Source: Jaltomata sinuosa (Eukaryota; Streptophyta; Magnoliopsida; Solanales; Solanaceae). Taken from it: a DNA stretch of 64,000 nucleotides. Below are positions 44,767 to 56,109 of this stretch, one piece after another. Position 1 is the stretch's first letter; each line of letters begins with the position of its first letter. The notes below the pieces were generated by a model. That model was not told the origin of the DNA and searched no databases. It saw only the letters and a program-made list of their open reading frames with translations. The translations under genes and the position numbers were made by a program. Location of the stretch: positions 429,782 to 493,781 of the forward strand of contig QJPP01001690.1 of assembly GCA_003996215.1 (NCBI GenBank), given 5' to 3'.

Positions 44767-45642
44767 GAAATTTTGAGGTCCTCCTCAAAATTTCTGCCCC
44801 AGTTAAAGACTTCATGATGAATCTCATCCTGTTTATAAGAGATTTAACACTCTATGGGGATTATGAGATTCGTTATTCATCTCAGTTGCTCTCTGGCATA
44901 ATATGCATTCCAATTTTCTAAAGAATAATCCTTGCCTCCTGAATTTTCGAGATTCCTTTCTCGAAAATTCATCCTCAGTTTCCATTTCCTAGGGTGGTAT
45001 GATCGAGCTGTTATGGAGCCTACGTATCCCGTTGAAGCAAGAATCAAGTCAAACATAGTTTCCACCTGAAACTTGCATCAAGCGATCATATAACTTGATT
45101 ATTCAAATTTGGGGACCTGTATCTGACTCTCATCACAGGAAATCAAATTCGGCTAACAGTATATTTTGCTTGCGATAATTTGTGTGATGGTCCAAAGGAC
45201 ATATCCCATGGTCTTAGTTGTTTTGCTCGGCACTTTACTTGCAAAATTCGAAGAAAGCGTTAGGAATCATAATAAAGAAACAGGCATAATCCAAGAGATG
45301 TAGTGAGAAAAGAAGTTTATCCAAATTTATTATGGCAAGGCCACGATGAGTGCGAATAACGCCTTTTTCATGCTTTGATGGTTTTGGCATTGTCATCCTT
45401 GTGACTTTGTCGTTCCTGCATTCAAAGAAAAATTCTTAGTTTGAGAGACTGATTCGTGTTGTCCTTGCTTGTCTTGATGCTCCTTGTGCTTGAATTTTCA
45501 AACTCGTTTGATCTTGAAATGCCATATTGGTTGAATATTTTAGGACCTTCCTAAAAAATTCTGCCCCAGTATGGTGCACAGAAGAACTCTTGTGAATTTT
45601 GATGTCACTTATCATGAAATTTTGAGGACCCTCCTCAAAATT
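44767..45642 (-). repeat. Four hairpins of the A1/H hairpin family
   Basis: Perfect stems are at 44767-44794 (GAAATTTTGAGG with CCTCAAAATTTC, 4-base loop), 44941-44970 (GAATTTTCGAGA with TCTCGAAAATTC, 6-base loop), 45538-45556 (TTTTAGGA with TCCTAAAA, 3-base loop) and 45618-45642 (AATTTTGAGG with CCTCAAAATT, 5-base loop). Three are followed on the plus strand by CTGCCCC or CTGCCCT, that is GGGGCAG on the element's own strand. The module GATACGTAGGC (reversed) lies nearby at about 45003-45031 and 45880-45925. Confidence 0.82.
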
Positions 45643-46120
45643 CTGCCCTAATTGCATACTTTAATGTGATCTTCAGGCTTGATTTATGAGAGAGATATTA
45701 TTTTATAGACTTTTTAAGGTCCCTCAAAAATCATGCCAGCTTCTTTGGCATGATCTCCAGTTTTGACTTGCTGAGAATAATCTCCTTCTTGTGAATTTTT
45801 GAGACCCCCTTGAAAACTATGTCCCAATTTTCATTACTAAGGAAAATAGAAATTTTATGGGAAATATGACAGAACCGGAGTGGCCCCTACGTATCCCATT
45901 AAGCAGGAATCAAGTCAAACGTAGTTCATATTACAAGGAAATATGCGGTAATAATGAGAAAAAACAATAATGTGCGTTTACATAAAAGAGAAAGCAATGA
46001 CTTCATATGTAAGTCTCTTTCCAGTTTTGCTGCACACTTCTTTTGACCCCTGACGGTGAATATTTTTAAATGACCTCGTTCACAATGTTTAGATCCTACT
46101 TTTAAGCATAAAACATGTTA

Positions 46121-47818
46121 TCATTTGGGGGGAGCTTTCTCAATCGTGATCAGCTGGTTGTCGGTCATGTTTTGGATTTTGTGCTTAAGGGTCGAGCAAC
46201 TCTCTGTACCATGCCCAACTGCTTCTGAATGATAGGTGCATTTGTGGTCAGCCCTGTAAAATTTTCCCAAAGGATTGGCTGGTCTTCCTTTAATAGGATA
46301 AAGCAGACTCGATGCGTTTAACCTTTTATAAAGCTGAGTTTGAGATTCCATCAACGGTGTGAATACTTTGGAAGGCTTCTTAAAATTCGGATAGAATAGT
46401 TTCTTTGGGGTGGCATAATGACCCTGATGTTGCTCCCATAGAGTAGAGTTCATATGGGTAGCCCCGACAAAAAATATTTCTTCTTCCATTCCGTCATTCG
46501 GGCTATTCTCGATAGCGTGCAGTGTAGTGATCTTCCCAGATTTAAAGGCATCCTCCAAAGCTTTCCCTACTTTGATGGGTTTTGAGAATTTTTGCCCCAT
46601 CAAAGCAATCACCCTACTATAATACTCGGGTTCTTGAGCCTTGATAAAAGCAGTGGTCAATTTTTCTTCACTCATGGGTGGTTGTACTTTTGCGGCTACT
46701 GCCCTTCAACGGATAGCATATTCACGAAAAATCTCCATGGGTTTCTTCTTTATCTTTTCTAACTAGTATCGATCGGGATCCGTTTCAATATTAAATTGAA
46801 ATCTTCCACAAAAGCTTCGGCCATAAATCTCCATGTCATCCATTTGCATAAATCTTGAGATGTATATCATTCCAGAGCTTCCCCACTCAAACTTTGGCCA
46901 AACAATCTCATTAATAATGCTTCATTTTGTCCTACCCCAATGAGCTTGTCACAATAAACTCGGAGATGAATTATAGGATTTTCAGTCCCGTTGAAGGTAT
47001 CAAACTTTGGCACTTTATAACCCTGGGGCAGACATAAATCTGGATGTATACAAAGGTCCTCATACCTCAATCCTATGAAATCTTGTGCTGACTGGGCATC
47101 CTTCACAACTTGGGAGATTCTCTCTTTTATTGTGATCACCCTTTGCTCATGTTCTTTCTCTCTCTCTTTATATTCTTTCTCAATTTTCTCATAACGGTCG
47201 AGTTTAGTTTGAACTTGAGTAGAATCTCTTGAGGTGTGGATCATCTGAGAAGGCGTAACTTGGTTGATAGTGTGCAAGTTTGTGGGATGGTTTTGAAGAG
47301 TAGGATGATTTGAATAAGTAGGAAGTGGAGTTTGACATGATGGTATGATATTTTAGTAGATTGGTAATTGAGTTTAGTACGGAGGTATGTCATTTTGATA
47401 TGTAGGCAATGGAACATGATATGGGAGTATGGAGTAGCAAGTATTAGGTATTTGATTTTGATTAAACCGTTGGGTAGGGTACATGAGAGGGTTCCACAGG
47501 TGGTTGATTTGTAGTAATTAGGTCTCCGATGGGTGTACTAGGAATGAGATTTGTGGCTTTTGCAGCATACATTTGGATATGATTGGGAGTATACGAGTTT
47601 ATTAGCGGGATGGAAGAGGTAGGGAATGTGTTTGTTATTCCATCCATCTTCATCAAATCCTTGGTAGTTTGCAATTCTTCTTGTAGGTCAGCAACCTGTT
47701 GTACCAAATATGCGGTGAAATCATCATTTTTGGTACAGTTACCTTGATCTGAGGCTTCATAGTTTTGCAAAGTGATGGTGGTCACCCTTGTCTTCTTCCC
47801 TGATGGTGTACCAGTCAT
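46121..47818 (-). pseudogene. H gag pseudogene, Ogre/Tat type
   Basis: Three open pieces on the minus strand (47818-47462, 47277-46867 and 46675-46121) form one decayed gag. The N-terminal piece is Gln/Pro-rich. The middle has a charged coiled coil (KLDRYEKIEKEYKEREKEHE) and the gag core phrase GLRYEDLCIHPDLCLPQGYK, followed by HLRVYCDKLIGVGQNEALLM, which I recognise as Ogre/Tat gag. The last piece ends with a zinc-knuckle-like C-x2-H-x5-H-x4-C (CTYHSEAVGHGTESC, 46196-46240). In-frame stops and shifts separate the pieces. The capsid role is inferred from the family. No protease or RT follows. Confidence 0.82.
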
Positions 47819-48649
47819 TTCTCTTTTTCATTGCCATGAAGCCAGATGATACGGTTAGCTTTGGTCTTTGGAAGTAGGCTCGCTTGTTTACCAACACAAA
47901 TCAGCCTCTCCCTATTTAAAAAAGAAAAAGAACACATCAAAAGGTAAAAATATTAGTTCATCGATTATAATAATTAATCAAATAACAACATAAGCAAATA
48001 ATATATATTTTGCTCAAAATAAGATTAGTCTGAAATTTAAGTAAGGATGAGATTTAAGGACTGAATGGGAAAGAGCGTCCTATTGTCTAGCTAGCACTAA
48101 AGTTCAATAAGAGACAAATGAAAGAGTAGAATAATTAGTTCAAAAAGGTCGACTCATGTTGAACACCAAGAACCAACTCTGACCTAATCCTTCTCTTTCA
48201 CTAAGCTTCATTTGTGTTGATGATTACTTCATTTTGAGAACCTTAATACTTCTCCAGTATTATAATATGTTGAAGACATTGTATCATGAAATCATATTCT
48301 AATTTTCACTCCTCATTTTTGAGGGAATCTTAAAATTCTGCAAAAAAAGAGATCGAGCCTTATATTGGTTGTCTACGTATCCCTCTCGGGAAAATCAAGT
48401 CTGACGTAGTTCCACTTACAAGGAAATTTTTTAGATATATTCTACCCTCCCGTGCCAAACTCTATGTGAGTTTCCTAAGCATCACTCCACGGGATTTAGG
48501 TTGCACATAGTTACATCAAAAAATTGAAAATTAAAGGACAACATGGCTGAAAATATAAAATAATAACCTTAAATCTACTCAGAATTGATCCGCTTGGACC
48601 CTATAGTTTTAGTGACCATTTCTGGTGCTTGATTTCGAACAATCTCCTC
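47819..48649 (-). other. H internal spacer, non-coding
   Basis: AT-rich sequence between the two coding remnants. It contains another copy of the module around GATACGTAG (minus strand, about 48368-48415) and a degenerate hairpin-like TTTTTGAGG region near 48325. No gene is seen. Confidence 0.5.
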
Positions 48650-49797
48650 AATTAGTTGTAAGAAGCTCCACTTTGATCTGTCCTGACTCGATCAAATCTT
48701 CAATTTTGTTCATAAAGGTGTAACATTCTCCGATATCATGTACAAACACTTCTAAATGATAAGCGCATGATTTTGTCATATCGAATTTTCTTTTCTGTCC
48801 GTTTGTAGGGGTGCCCTTCCTTGATGGGAATGGGGTGTATTATCTTAGCAGCATTCAACTTATTAAAAAGGCTTGCGTAAGGCTCTACAATAGTAGTGAA
48901 TCTGCGACAGAATTTACTTGGTACGAATCTTGAAACATTAGGTGGAACGATAGTCGGGTCTCGGTACCATACAAACTGAACTTGAGGCCCTAACACCTGA
49001 GTTATTTGACCATTGTCTAATAGACTCTGAATATCTTGCCTTAAGTTCTTACATTCATCGGTGGTATGGCCTGGTTTTCCTGAATGATAAGAACACCATT
49101 TGGATGCGTCAATAGGTGGTGGTAAAACTTTAGGGATGTTGTCCCATATTGGTTGTAAGATTCATGCTACTCTTAATCTCTCGTATATGACAGAAGGTGG
49201 CTCAACTAATGGGGTGAAACTCTGAGGATGACTAAATGCTTTGATAATGATTGATTCTCTATCCTTTATAACACCTTTGATTTGCGCTTGGGCTGAACCA
49301 ATCTCCTCCTTATATGATCGTTGAAGTCCATCTTTGGTTATTTGAAGTTCATTTGTCTTTAAATAAGCGGAAGAGTCTAAAGACTTTCTCTTTAACAAGT
49401 CGTTTTCTGCGTTCACTTGCTTTGTGATCTCTGAGTGATTTGATTGTTGATTATTCCTTTCTCTCATCGGATAATACAATAGGCGCTTGATCCGTTGTTG
49501 AGTATGTCTTCCACTGAATCCTTTCTTTAACAAAGAGACTTGTGTACTCGATGACCGATTCATAGTTTGGGGAGTAGTCCTCGTAAAGTGGTGCTTTGTG
49601 TTAGACGACTTTTGAAGATCTGTCATCTTCTTTTTGATGTCTCCAATCATTTCTTTCATCTTTTCAATCTTGACTTCTTCCTTTGCAACCTCATCTTGAA
49701 GTGACTTTAACTTGTGTCCCTCTGTTTCGTCGTTATTGACCGAGTCACTTATCGAGTTCTGAACGTCTATACTTTTTTCTAATTTCATGTTCAACAT
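48650..49797 (-). pseudogene. H upstream ORF with coiled coil and two zinc-knuckle-like motifs
   Basis: The frame opens at 49797 and is continuous to 48736 except for one stop at 49162-49164. Residues about 25-60 are a strong coiled coil (EVAKEEVKIEKMKEMIGDIK). Around residue 195 FTPLVEPPSVIYERLRV appears, and after the stop the motif CSYHSGKPGHTTDEC (49051-49095; C-x2-H-x5-H-x4-C). A second block, FTTIVEPYASLFNKLNAAK, precedes another motif, CAYHLEVFVHDIGEC (48723-48767), reached only after a +1 shift. The unit pattern resembles the end of the H gag. It may be the extra ORF that Ogre elements carry before gag, or a duplicated gag C-terminus; I cannot tell which. Confidence 0.65.
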
Positions 49798-50592
49798 AAG
49801 TCAGACTTTTGACAAAGAATAATGTTTGGATGAAGTATGCGCTAGGATTCTAGGATAAAGAATAGTGTTCGGATAGAGTATGTGCTAGAATTCCAGGATA
49901 AAAAAAATTCAAGAATGAAGGGATTCTAGGATTATAACCGACTTTGATTTGAGTGAGTATTTGTTTGACCACAAAATAGATTAGGATGGGTGCAACTTCG
50001 GTATAAAAGTGATTCTTGTAGGAATGACGTGATCAACGTGAATTGGACGATGACCTTGTGGTTTTTTCTAAAAAAAATTTGGATTTCAAGGATGCAAGGT
50101 TTCGAGTATCAGACTTGAAAGTGGACTTCTGAAAGTATTTTTTTAGAAAAGCTTGAATCTCTGAATTTTATATGCCTAGTGACGCTCTAAGACTTAGAAA
50201 TAAAATAATGGACCAATCGAGTTTGAAGTAAAACAAATATATTCAAACATATAAGTCAAATAGTAATGAAGAAAGTAGATTATATAGCACATCAATATAT
50301 CATCGCGTCCTAACATGTATGTGACCTTTTATGTCAAAGGTGAGCCTAACGAATTGAAGGATATGTATGTTGTTTGTAAGACCTTCCATTGTCCCAAAAA
50401 TTATTACACAAATTAAATTGAATGGGGATACAAAATAGGGAAAGGAATGTACAATAAATATCAGTCCCACGCAGGGGTACATTCCTAAACTAGTTCACCA
50501 TCGAAGGTCTTTCATTCTCGAACTTCTTGGACTTCTTGGCTTTCCGAATGCCTTTCAGGTGAAGATCCTTGAATAAAGACACTATCTAAATA
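49798..50592 (-). other. H leader, non-coding
   Basis: No convincing coding region. Phrases such as GAATTCTAGGATAAAGAATAGTGTTCGGAT are partly repeated near 49845-49900 (two to three degenerate units of about 50 bp). Confidence 0.5.
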
Positions 50593-51151
50593 TTTTCCAA
50601 CCCCGACGGACAATGGTTCGTACAATTTGACATCACATCCTTTAATTAACCACATAAGGGATGATTGTTCTTTCAGGTTGTGGGCTCCTTCAAACACAAG
50701 GTGGTCTTACTAATGGACTTAATATCCATTCGATATTAAGACGTCCTAGGCCAATGCCTATTTCGGGATTTGGTTTCCTCTATCTTAGGTTGACTAGAAT
50801 TATTTATTTGAAAATGACCGAGAACCCAGGCGGACAACCGCGGGCTAAAACAACAAGTGACCGTTAACCGATCGTGGATCAACTACTTCACTCGTCCGTT
50901 TGGAGAAAGTGTATTTTTTAGTGAAGAACGATTGCAAATACTTGCATAATCGCAATGCAAACTAATGCTTTTCCAAGAGAGGCGGAATATGCCATGAAAA
51001 TATAACAGTTTATAATTTGCGGAAATTAAAAAAGTAAATAAAATAAAATAATAAATTAATTATTACAAAATCAAATAGTTAGTCAAATAAGAGTTAGTTA
51101 AAATCATTTTGGTTAGAACCTATTTGAAATCTCCAGCGGACTCGCCATTTC
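50593..51151 (-). other. H 5' leader, first copy, with PBS
   Basis: This stretch is a near-identical copy of 55343-56109. It includes a PBS (minus TGGCGAGTCCGCTGGAGAT, 51129-51147) of the Ogre tRNA-Arg type. Relative to the other copy it lacks about 200 bp near 50813 and 15 bp near 50960. It connects directly to the H coding remnants, so it is the original inner end of the leader after the duplication described in the findings. Confidence 0.85.
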
Positions 51152-51185
51152 TGTTTTAGGGGGGAAAATAATTTGACTTTAAAAG
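51152..51185 (-). repeat. 34-bp remnant of the H 5' LTR
   Basis: The plus strand reads TGTTTTAGGGGGGAAAATAA and continues ATTTGACTTTAAAA. This equals the end of the H LTR next to the PBS (56110-56142). The match stops at about 51185, where copia sequence begins. This is a deletion breakpoint. Confidence 0.85.
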
Positions 51186-52399
51186 GTCAAAAGGTTTGGT
51201 AATGTCAAAATCAGATTGATTTGAAGTAGAAACTGCAGTAGCACCTATAACAGTGGATCCTAATAAAGTGTACAAAGTACCAGATCTACATGCTTTCATG
51301 ATCGCAAGAGCACCTAGAGAGACTTTCAAAACTCCACATTCACCCGTGTATTTGCACCCAAGAAATTCTAGAGTGTCCAATGAGATGAGATTTTTCTTTA
51401 AGTCAGGAACATATCTAACATCTGTGAGAGTTCTCACCACAACATCGTACATTCTGATTCAGATTGTACCTTTACCAAAAACTTTGCAGAGAGCATTGTT
51501 GCCCATCAAGACAACTCCACCTCCAACAGATTCATATGTGGTAAATAAATTCCTATTGGGACACATTTGATAAAAACAACCCGAATCCAAAATCTACTCA
51601 TCGTTATATTTGAAACTATTATTAGTAGCTAAAAAAATTGTTTTCTCAGACTCATCAGCAGCTACACTTGCTTCAGCGAGTCAGTATTTTGGTGCTCATT
51701 TTTGTTTTCCTTATGCTTTTCTTTGTTTTTCAACTTATAGCATTCAGAAATAATATGACCTTTCTTATGACAATATTTTCACACTACATTTTTGTATCTG
51801 GACTTTGACTTTGATTTAGACTTCTCACTATTTAATTCTTTTTTATTAGATCTAGCTCTTACAAATAATTCTTCTCCATGAGTTTCACTAATTTTCTCAG
51901 TGATATCTCTATCTATCTGTTCTTTTGATTTTAATATAGATTTGATTTCTCTATAAAAGATATTATCCTTTCCATAAAGCATAGTATCTCTAATATGCTT
52001 AAATGATTGGGGTATGAAAATAAGTAATAAGACGGCTTGATCTTCATCTTTAACTTCAGCGTCTATATTACTCAAATCCACAAGAATAGAATCAAATGCA
52101 TCGAGATGTGAGAGTATAGAATTACCTTCAACCATACAAAATGTGTACAGTTTTTGTTTCAGGTAAAGCCCATTTTCCACTGTTCTCTTTATTTAAAGAG
52201 TTTTTAGTTTTTCCCACATGCATTTGGATGTGGTTTCTGCAGATACTTCACGTAAAATCTCATTTGAGATATTTAAAATGATACATGATTTTATCTTTTT
52301 GTCTATGACGACAAACTCTAGGTCTGTCATATCTTCTGGCTTTTTCTCCTTTCTTTTCAATGCCATATCTAAACCATCCTGAATTAGGATATATTTCAT
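51186..52399 (-). pseudogene. Copia gag and protease remnant (5' half of a split element)
   Basis: On the minus strand: gag N-terminus (MKYILIQDGLDMAL, 52399-52193), gag middle (MENGLYLKQKLYTFCMVEGN, 52180-51779, with the phrase HLDAFDSILVDLSN), a CCHC-like knuckle just below 51779, the protease region around 51600, and the pre-integrase phrase VRYVPDLKKNLISL (about 51400). These are typical of the Tork/Tnt1-like part of the copia superfamily. Stops and shifts are present and the element ends abruptly at 51186 before the integrase core. Confidence 0.85.
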
Positions 52400-52515
52400 C
52401 TTTAATTGTCACATTTCGAAGTTTGTACTTCGATTAAATTTTTCAACGTAAGTCTTTGTTAAAATTATTTTGGCTACTTAAATTAATTTGATTAGATTCG
52501 ACTCTGATAATAATT

Positions 52516-53116
52516 TATTAGGATCGAGAACTCGAGTATTGTGAAATTTAGCCAAATAATATTATAATAATAATAACAAAGACAATAACAAGTTGATAAT
52601 AATGATAATTAAAGAAAATAAAAAATGCACAAATTTAACGTGATTCGGTCAGTGTGACCTACATCCACAAGTAGAGAGGAGCAAATTTCACTATATCAAT
52701 AAGAGTACAATAGAGAGTATAAAATTAGAGTAAATACTCTAATTATCCAAAAATATCCCAAGAGAATAACCTCACAAGATCACTCCAAAAAAAGGTTCAC
52801 ACAAGTATTTCCCAACACCCACTCTCTTACAAAATATAGTACGCTAAAAGGAAAGACAAAGGAAGAAAGCAAAGAAATATTTTCAAGTGCTTCAAGGTGT
52901 GATTTCAAGTGAAAGAAACACTTCTATATATAGCAAGAAAGTTCTTAATCTCCAAGTTTGTAATGTCATGGATGATGTCATGCATAAATAATTTTAACCA
53001 CAAATCATAAACTTGGTCTCCAAGTTCTATTATCCACCATGTATTCTTGCAAATAGGCTTATACCTCTATGAGTAGGCCCCACTTGTAAAACAATCAAAA
53101 TAAAGGCCATATTACA
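52516..53116 (-). repeat. Copia 5' LTR
   Basis: It is 601 bp long, starts TGTAATATGGCC on the minus strand at 53116 and ends near 52516 (terminal CA decayed). It matches the LTR at 60043-60643. A PBS-like TATTATCAGAGTC (minus) follows at about 52501-52513. The right flank is AGTAG (53117-53121), equal to the left flank of the other copia LTR. Confidence 0.88.
52924..52933 (-). promoter_or_regulatory. Putative TATA box in the copia LTR
   Basis: CTATATATAG lies mid-LTR on the minus strand, as expected for a copia U3/R boundary. The equivalent in the 3' LTR copy (about 60448) is degenerate. Confidence 0.6.
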
Positions 53117-53121
53117 AGTAG

Positions 53122-55284
53122 GAAGGATCACCAACATTTTACTTTTTGTCAAGCGAAGCAAAAGGGGCATCTGATAATCATATTTCTGGTAGTGGAGTTT
53201 AGGGAGATACTCTTTAAGACATAATTGTATTTTAATTCATATTTTAGCCTTATTATCATATTCATACAAAGCAAATGTCAATAGAATGTACGGTCAATAA
53301 CCACTGTTAGAATAATGCATAGTAACTGAAACTGAAAGTCGTGCTTAAGAAGACCTGTCGGAGGATGAAATTCACACAAATTAAACTCATTATGGATAGC
53401 ATAATCGGACAATTTACCACATATATTGAGGAATTGCATTACGTATATTATAAAATACAAGTTTCATTGGCCCCTCATCTTTTTTTACCACAACATAACA
53501 GAAGCTTGATAGGCAGTGTTACAACTGCTAAATTTACTGAGATGCAAATCCTGGAGGTATGTCCAAGTTTTGGTGACGAGGTGGTAAACTAGACCACAAG
53601 GAGTATCATCAGGTTGATCACATACGGTATGATCGCCCATAAAAATAAGCTTTTTATTAGATCTATTGTTCTACAGATCTAGGATTTTCTCAAAATATCA
53701 AATAGACAACTTATTTGTTGAGGAATTTTCTCAAACACCAGAAATCAGGGTCGAAATCAAGGTGAAACACTCCAATACAGATATAAATTTTTCTAACACT
53801 TTGTTTTGATATAACTCAGTTGTTGTAGGTTTATATTATGACTTTATATAACATATGAAATAAAAAAAATCTCTTTTTAAAAATATTTAGATAAAATTTC
53901 TCATGGATCAATCTGGATTGTATATCAACCCATTTTTTAAACAGATTGAATTAAGCAGATCAAAATTGAGTTGAGTTACTAAAATAAAAGAGTCATTAAC
54001 CCGTCCAAACATAAACAGGTTGAGCGAATTATAATTTTATTGGCTGACCCCTATTTGGATTAATGAAAATGATAAATTACATAAAGAGCCAAACATCCTT
54101 ATCACATTTACTAATTCTCTTACTACTTTATTTTAATTACTTAATATACCACATGTTAATAAAAAACTCTACTCTTTTTATTAGATACATCACATACCCA
54201 ATTAGCCGCATCTCCCTTTAAAATACGCCACGAATCTCGCTCCATCTAAATTCAAATCACTCAAAATTATGATTAATCATGTTTTTCTCTCTTTCTCTTT
54301 TCTGTTCTTCCTTTGGTATTAGAAAGACTTGTGAGTTGGTTTGGGTTTTGTGGAAGATTTGAAGGAAGAGAGATGGAGTAAACTTTGAGGAAGAAAGTTT
54401 GAGGTTCTTGAGAAGTGAAGGCCAGTGATTTATTTGTCTTTGCAAGAGAATAGAATAAATTTGAAAAACTAATTGGGTTTGTTTGAATTGGGTTCTCTAA
54501 TATTGAAGTTTTTGTGTTGTTATAATGCTTGCTATTGCGATTTATTTCTGAAGAGAAAGAGACCTCTAAAGGCAATGGTCATTCGCTATCTGTGTTGTTT
54601 TTCTTCTTCTTCTTCTTCTTCTTCTTCTTCCATCAAAAGTTCTTACGGGACAATTTTGAAACTAGATACATATATTTTTGGATACATGTATGAAATTGAT
54701 ACTGAATACATCTTTAATATAGATATATTAGATGAAATTGATACTAGAATGGTGCAAGCAATGATTTTGTTAGCAGAGATCCGGTGATGTTTGAGATGGG
54801 TAATTTGAGGCGTTCATCTACAATGTAATTAATGTATATAGAATGTAGTTCTTTGTTCGTGATACAGATGAATGTATCTGCGTACCCATGTATCATAGTC
54901 TACTAATTCATATTGAATATAAAACTTAGTGTTTATTCATGTACATACGAATGTATCTCTGTCAGATCTGTTTTTTTCTTCATCGTCGTCTTCTTTTTTT
55001 CCTTCTTTTAAGCATGTATTTATGCACAGATACATATATCAAAAGTTTTGATGGGGCAACTTGATACTAGATACATGTATTTCGGATTCACTGTATGAAA
55101 TTTATATTGAATACATCAAATTAATATTGAATACAATAGATTAAATTGATTATGACTACATATATTTTGGATATAATGTATTAAAATTGGTACTGGATAC
55201 ATCAAATTAGTACTAGATACATATAAACACATGAATGAAATTAATATTAGATACATATAAACAAATACATGAAATTAATACTAG
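53122..55284. other. Copia right flank: AT-rich sequence with ATACA-rich degenerate repeats
   Basis: There is no convincing gene. From about 54660 to 55280 the phrase GATACATGTATTTYGGATAC and GAAATTGATACT recur in a loose, degenerate repeat. A (TTC)10 microsatellite is at 54601-54630. This stretch was next to the copia element before rearrangement and ends at an AT tract that joins it to the H leader. Confidence 0.6.
54601..54630. repeat. (TTC)10 microsatellite
   Basis: Ten perfect TTC units in a pyrimidine-rich context. Confidence 0.95.
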
Positions 55285-55366
55285 ATATATATATATATAT
55301 ATAATTTCCAACCCCGACGGACAATGGATATATATATATATAATTTCCAACCCCGACGGACAATGG
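55285..55366. repeat. (AT)n tract with a tandem 39-bp duplication at a rearrangement joint
   Basis: An AT tract (55285-55302) is followed by ATTTCCAACCCCGACGGACA ATGG, then a second AT tract (55328-55341) and the same phrase again (55343-55366). The phrase belongs to the H leader. The duplication straddles the joint between the copia flank and H. Confidence 0.85.
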
Positions 55367-56109
55367 TTCGTACAATTCGACATCACATCCTTTAATTAAC
55401 CACATAAGGGATGATTGTTCTTTCAGGTTGTGGGCTCCTTCGAACACAAGGTGGTCTTACTAATGGACTTAATATCCATTCGATATTAAGACGTCGTAGG
55501 CCAATGCCTATTTCGGGATTTGGTTTCCTCTATCTTAGGTTGACTAGAATTATTTATTTGAAAAGGACTTTCCTTCGCATGAAAGATATTGACGTAAATA
55601 GAAAACTCGCCATTCATTCATGAACTGTTTTGCTCGTGCCATCAAGAGCTCCAGCTGCAAGAGGATAGGATCTTTAGGCTGGGCTGGGCACGAAAGCTGC
55701 ATGGATTTGACTTCTTTTCTTCTGCTATTGAAACGAAAAAGCCAGAGAAAACTTTCTCAATTAACCGAGAACCCGGGCGGACAACCGCGGGCTAAAACAA
55801 CAAGTGACCGTTAACCGATCGTGGATCAACTACTTCACTCGTCCGTTTGGAGAAAGTGTATTTTTTAGTGAAGAACGATTGCAAATACTTGCATAATCGC
55901 CCTTTATTCCTAATGCAAACTAATGCTTTTCCAAGAGAGGCGGAATATGCCATGAAAATATAACAGTTTATAATTTGCGGAAATTAAAAAAGTAAATAAA
56001 ATAAAATAATAAATTAATTATTACAAAATCAAATAGTTAGTCAAATAAGAGTTAGTTAAAATCATTTTGGTTAGAACCTAGTTGAAATCTCCAGCGGACT
56101 CGCCATTTC
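55343..56109 (-). other. H 5' leader, second copy, with PBS
   Basis: It is adjacent to the complete 5' LTR. The PBS (minus TGGCGAGTCCGCTGGAGAT) is at 56087-56105. It contains about 200 bp (roughly 55564-55764) absent from the other copy at 50593-51151. Otherwise the two copies are nearly identical. Confidence 0.87.

Noticed and set aside
52558..52620. AT-rich trinucleotide-like ATAATAATA run as a separate microsatellite
   Set aside because: It is part of the copia LTR and is also present in the other LTR at about 60087-60140.
53341..53592. An 83-residue frame as a host gene between copia and H
   Set aside because: No recognisable motif, no gene structure around it, and the AT-rich context makes a frame of this length unremarkable.
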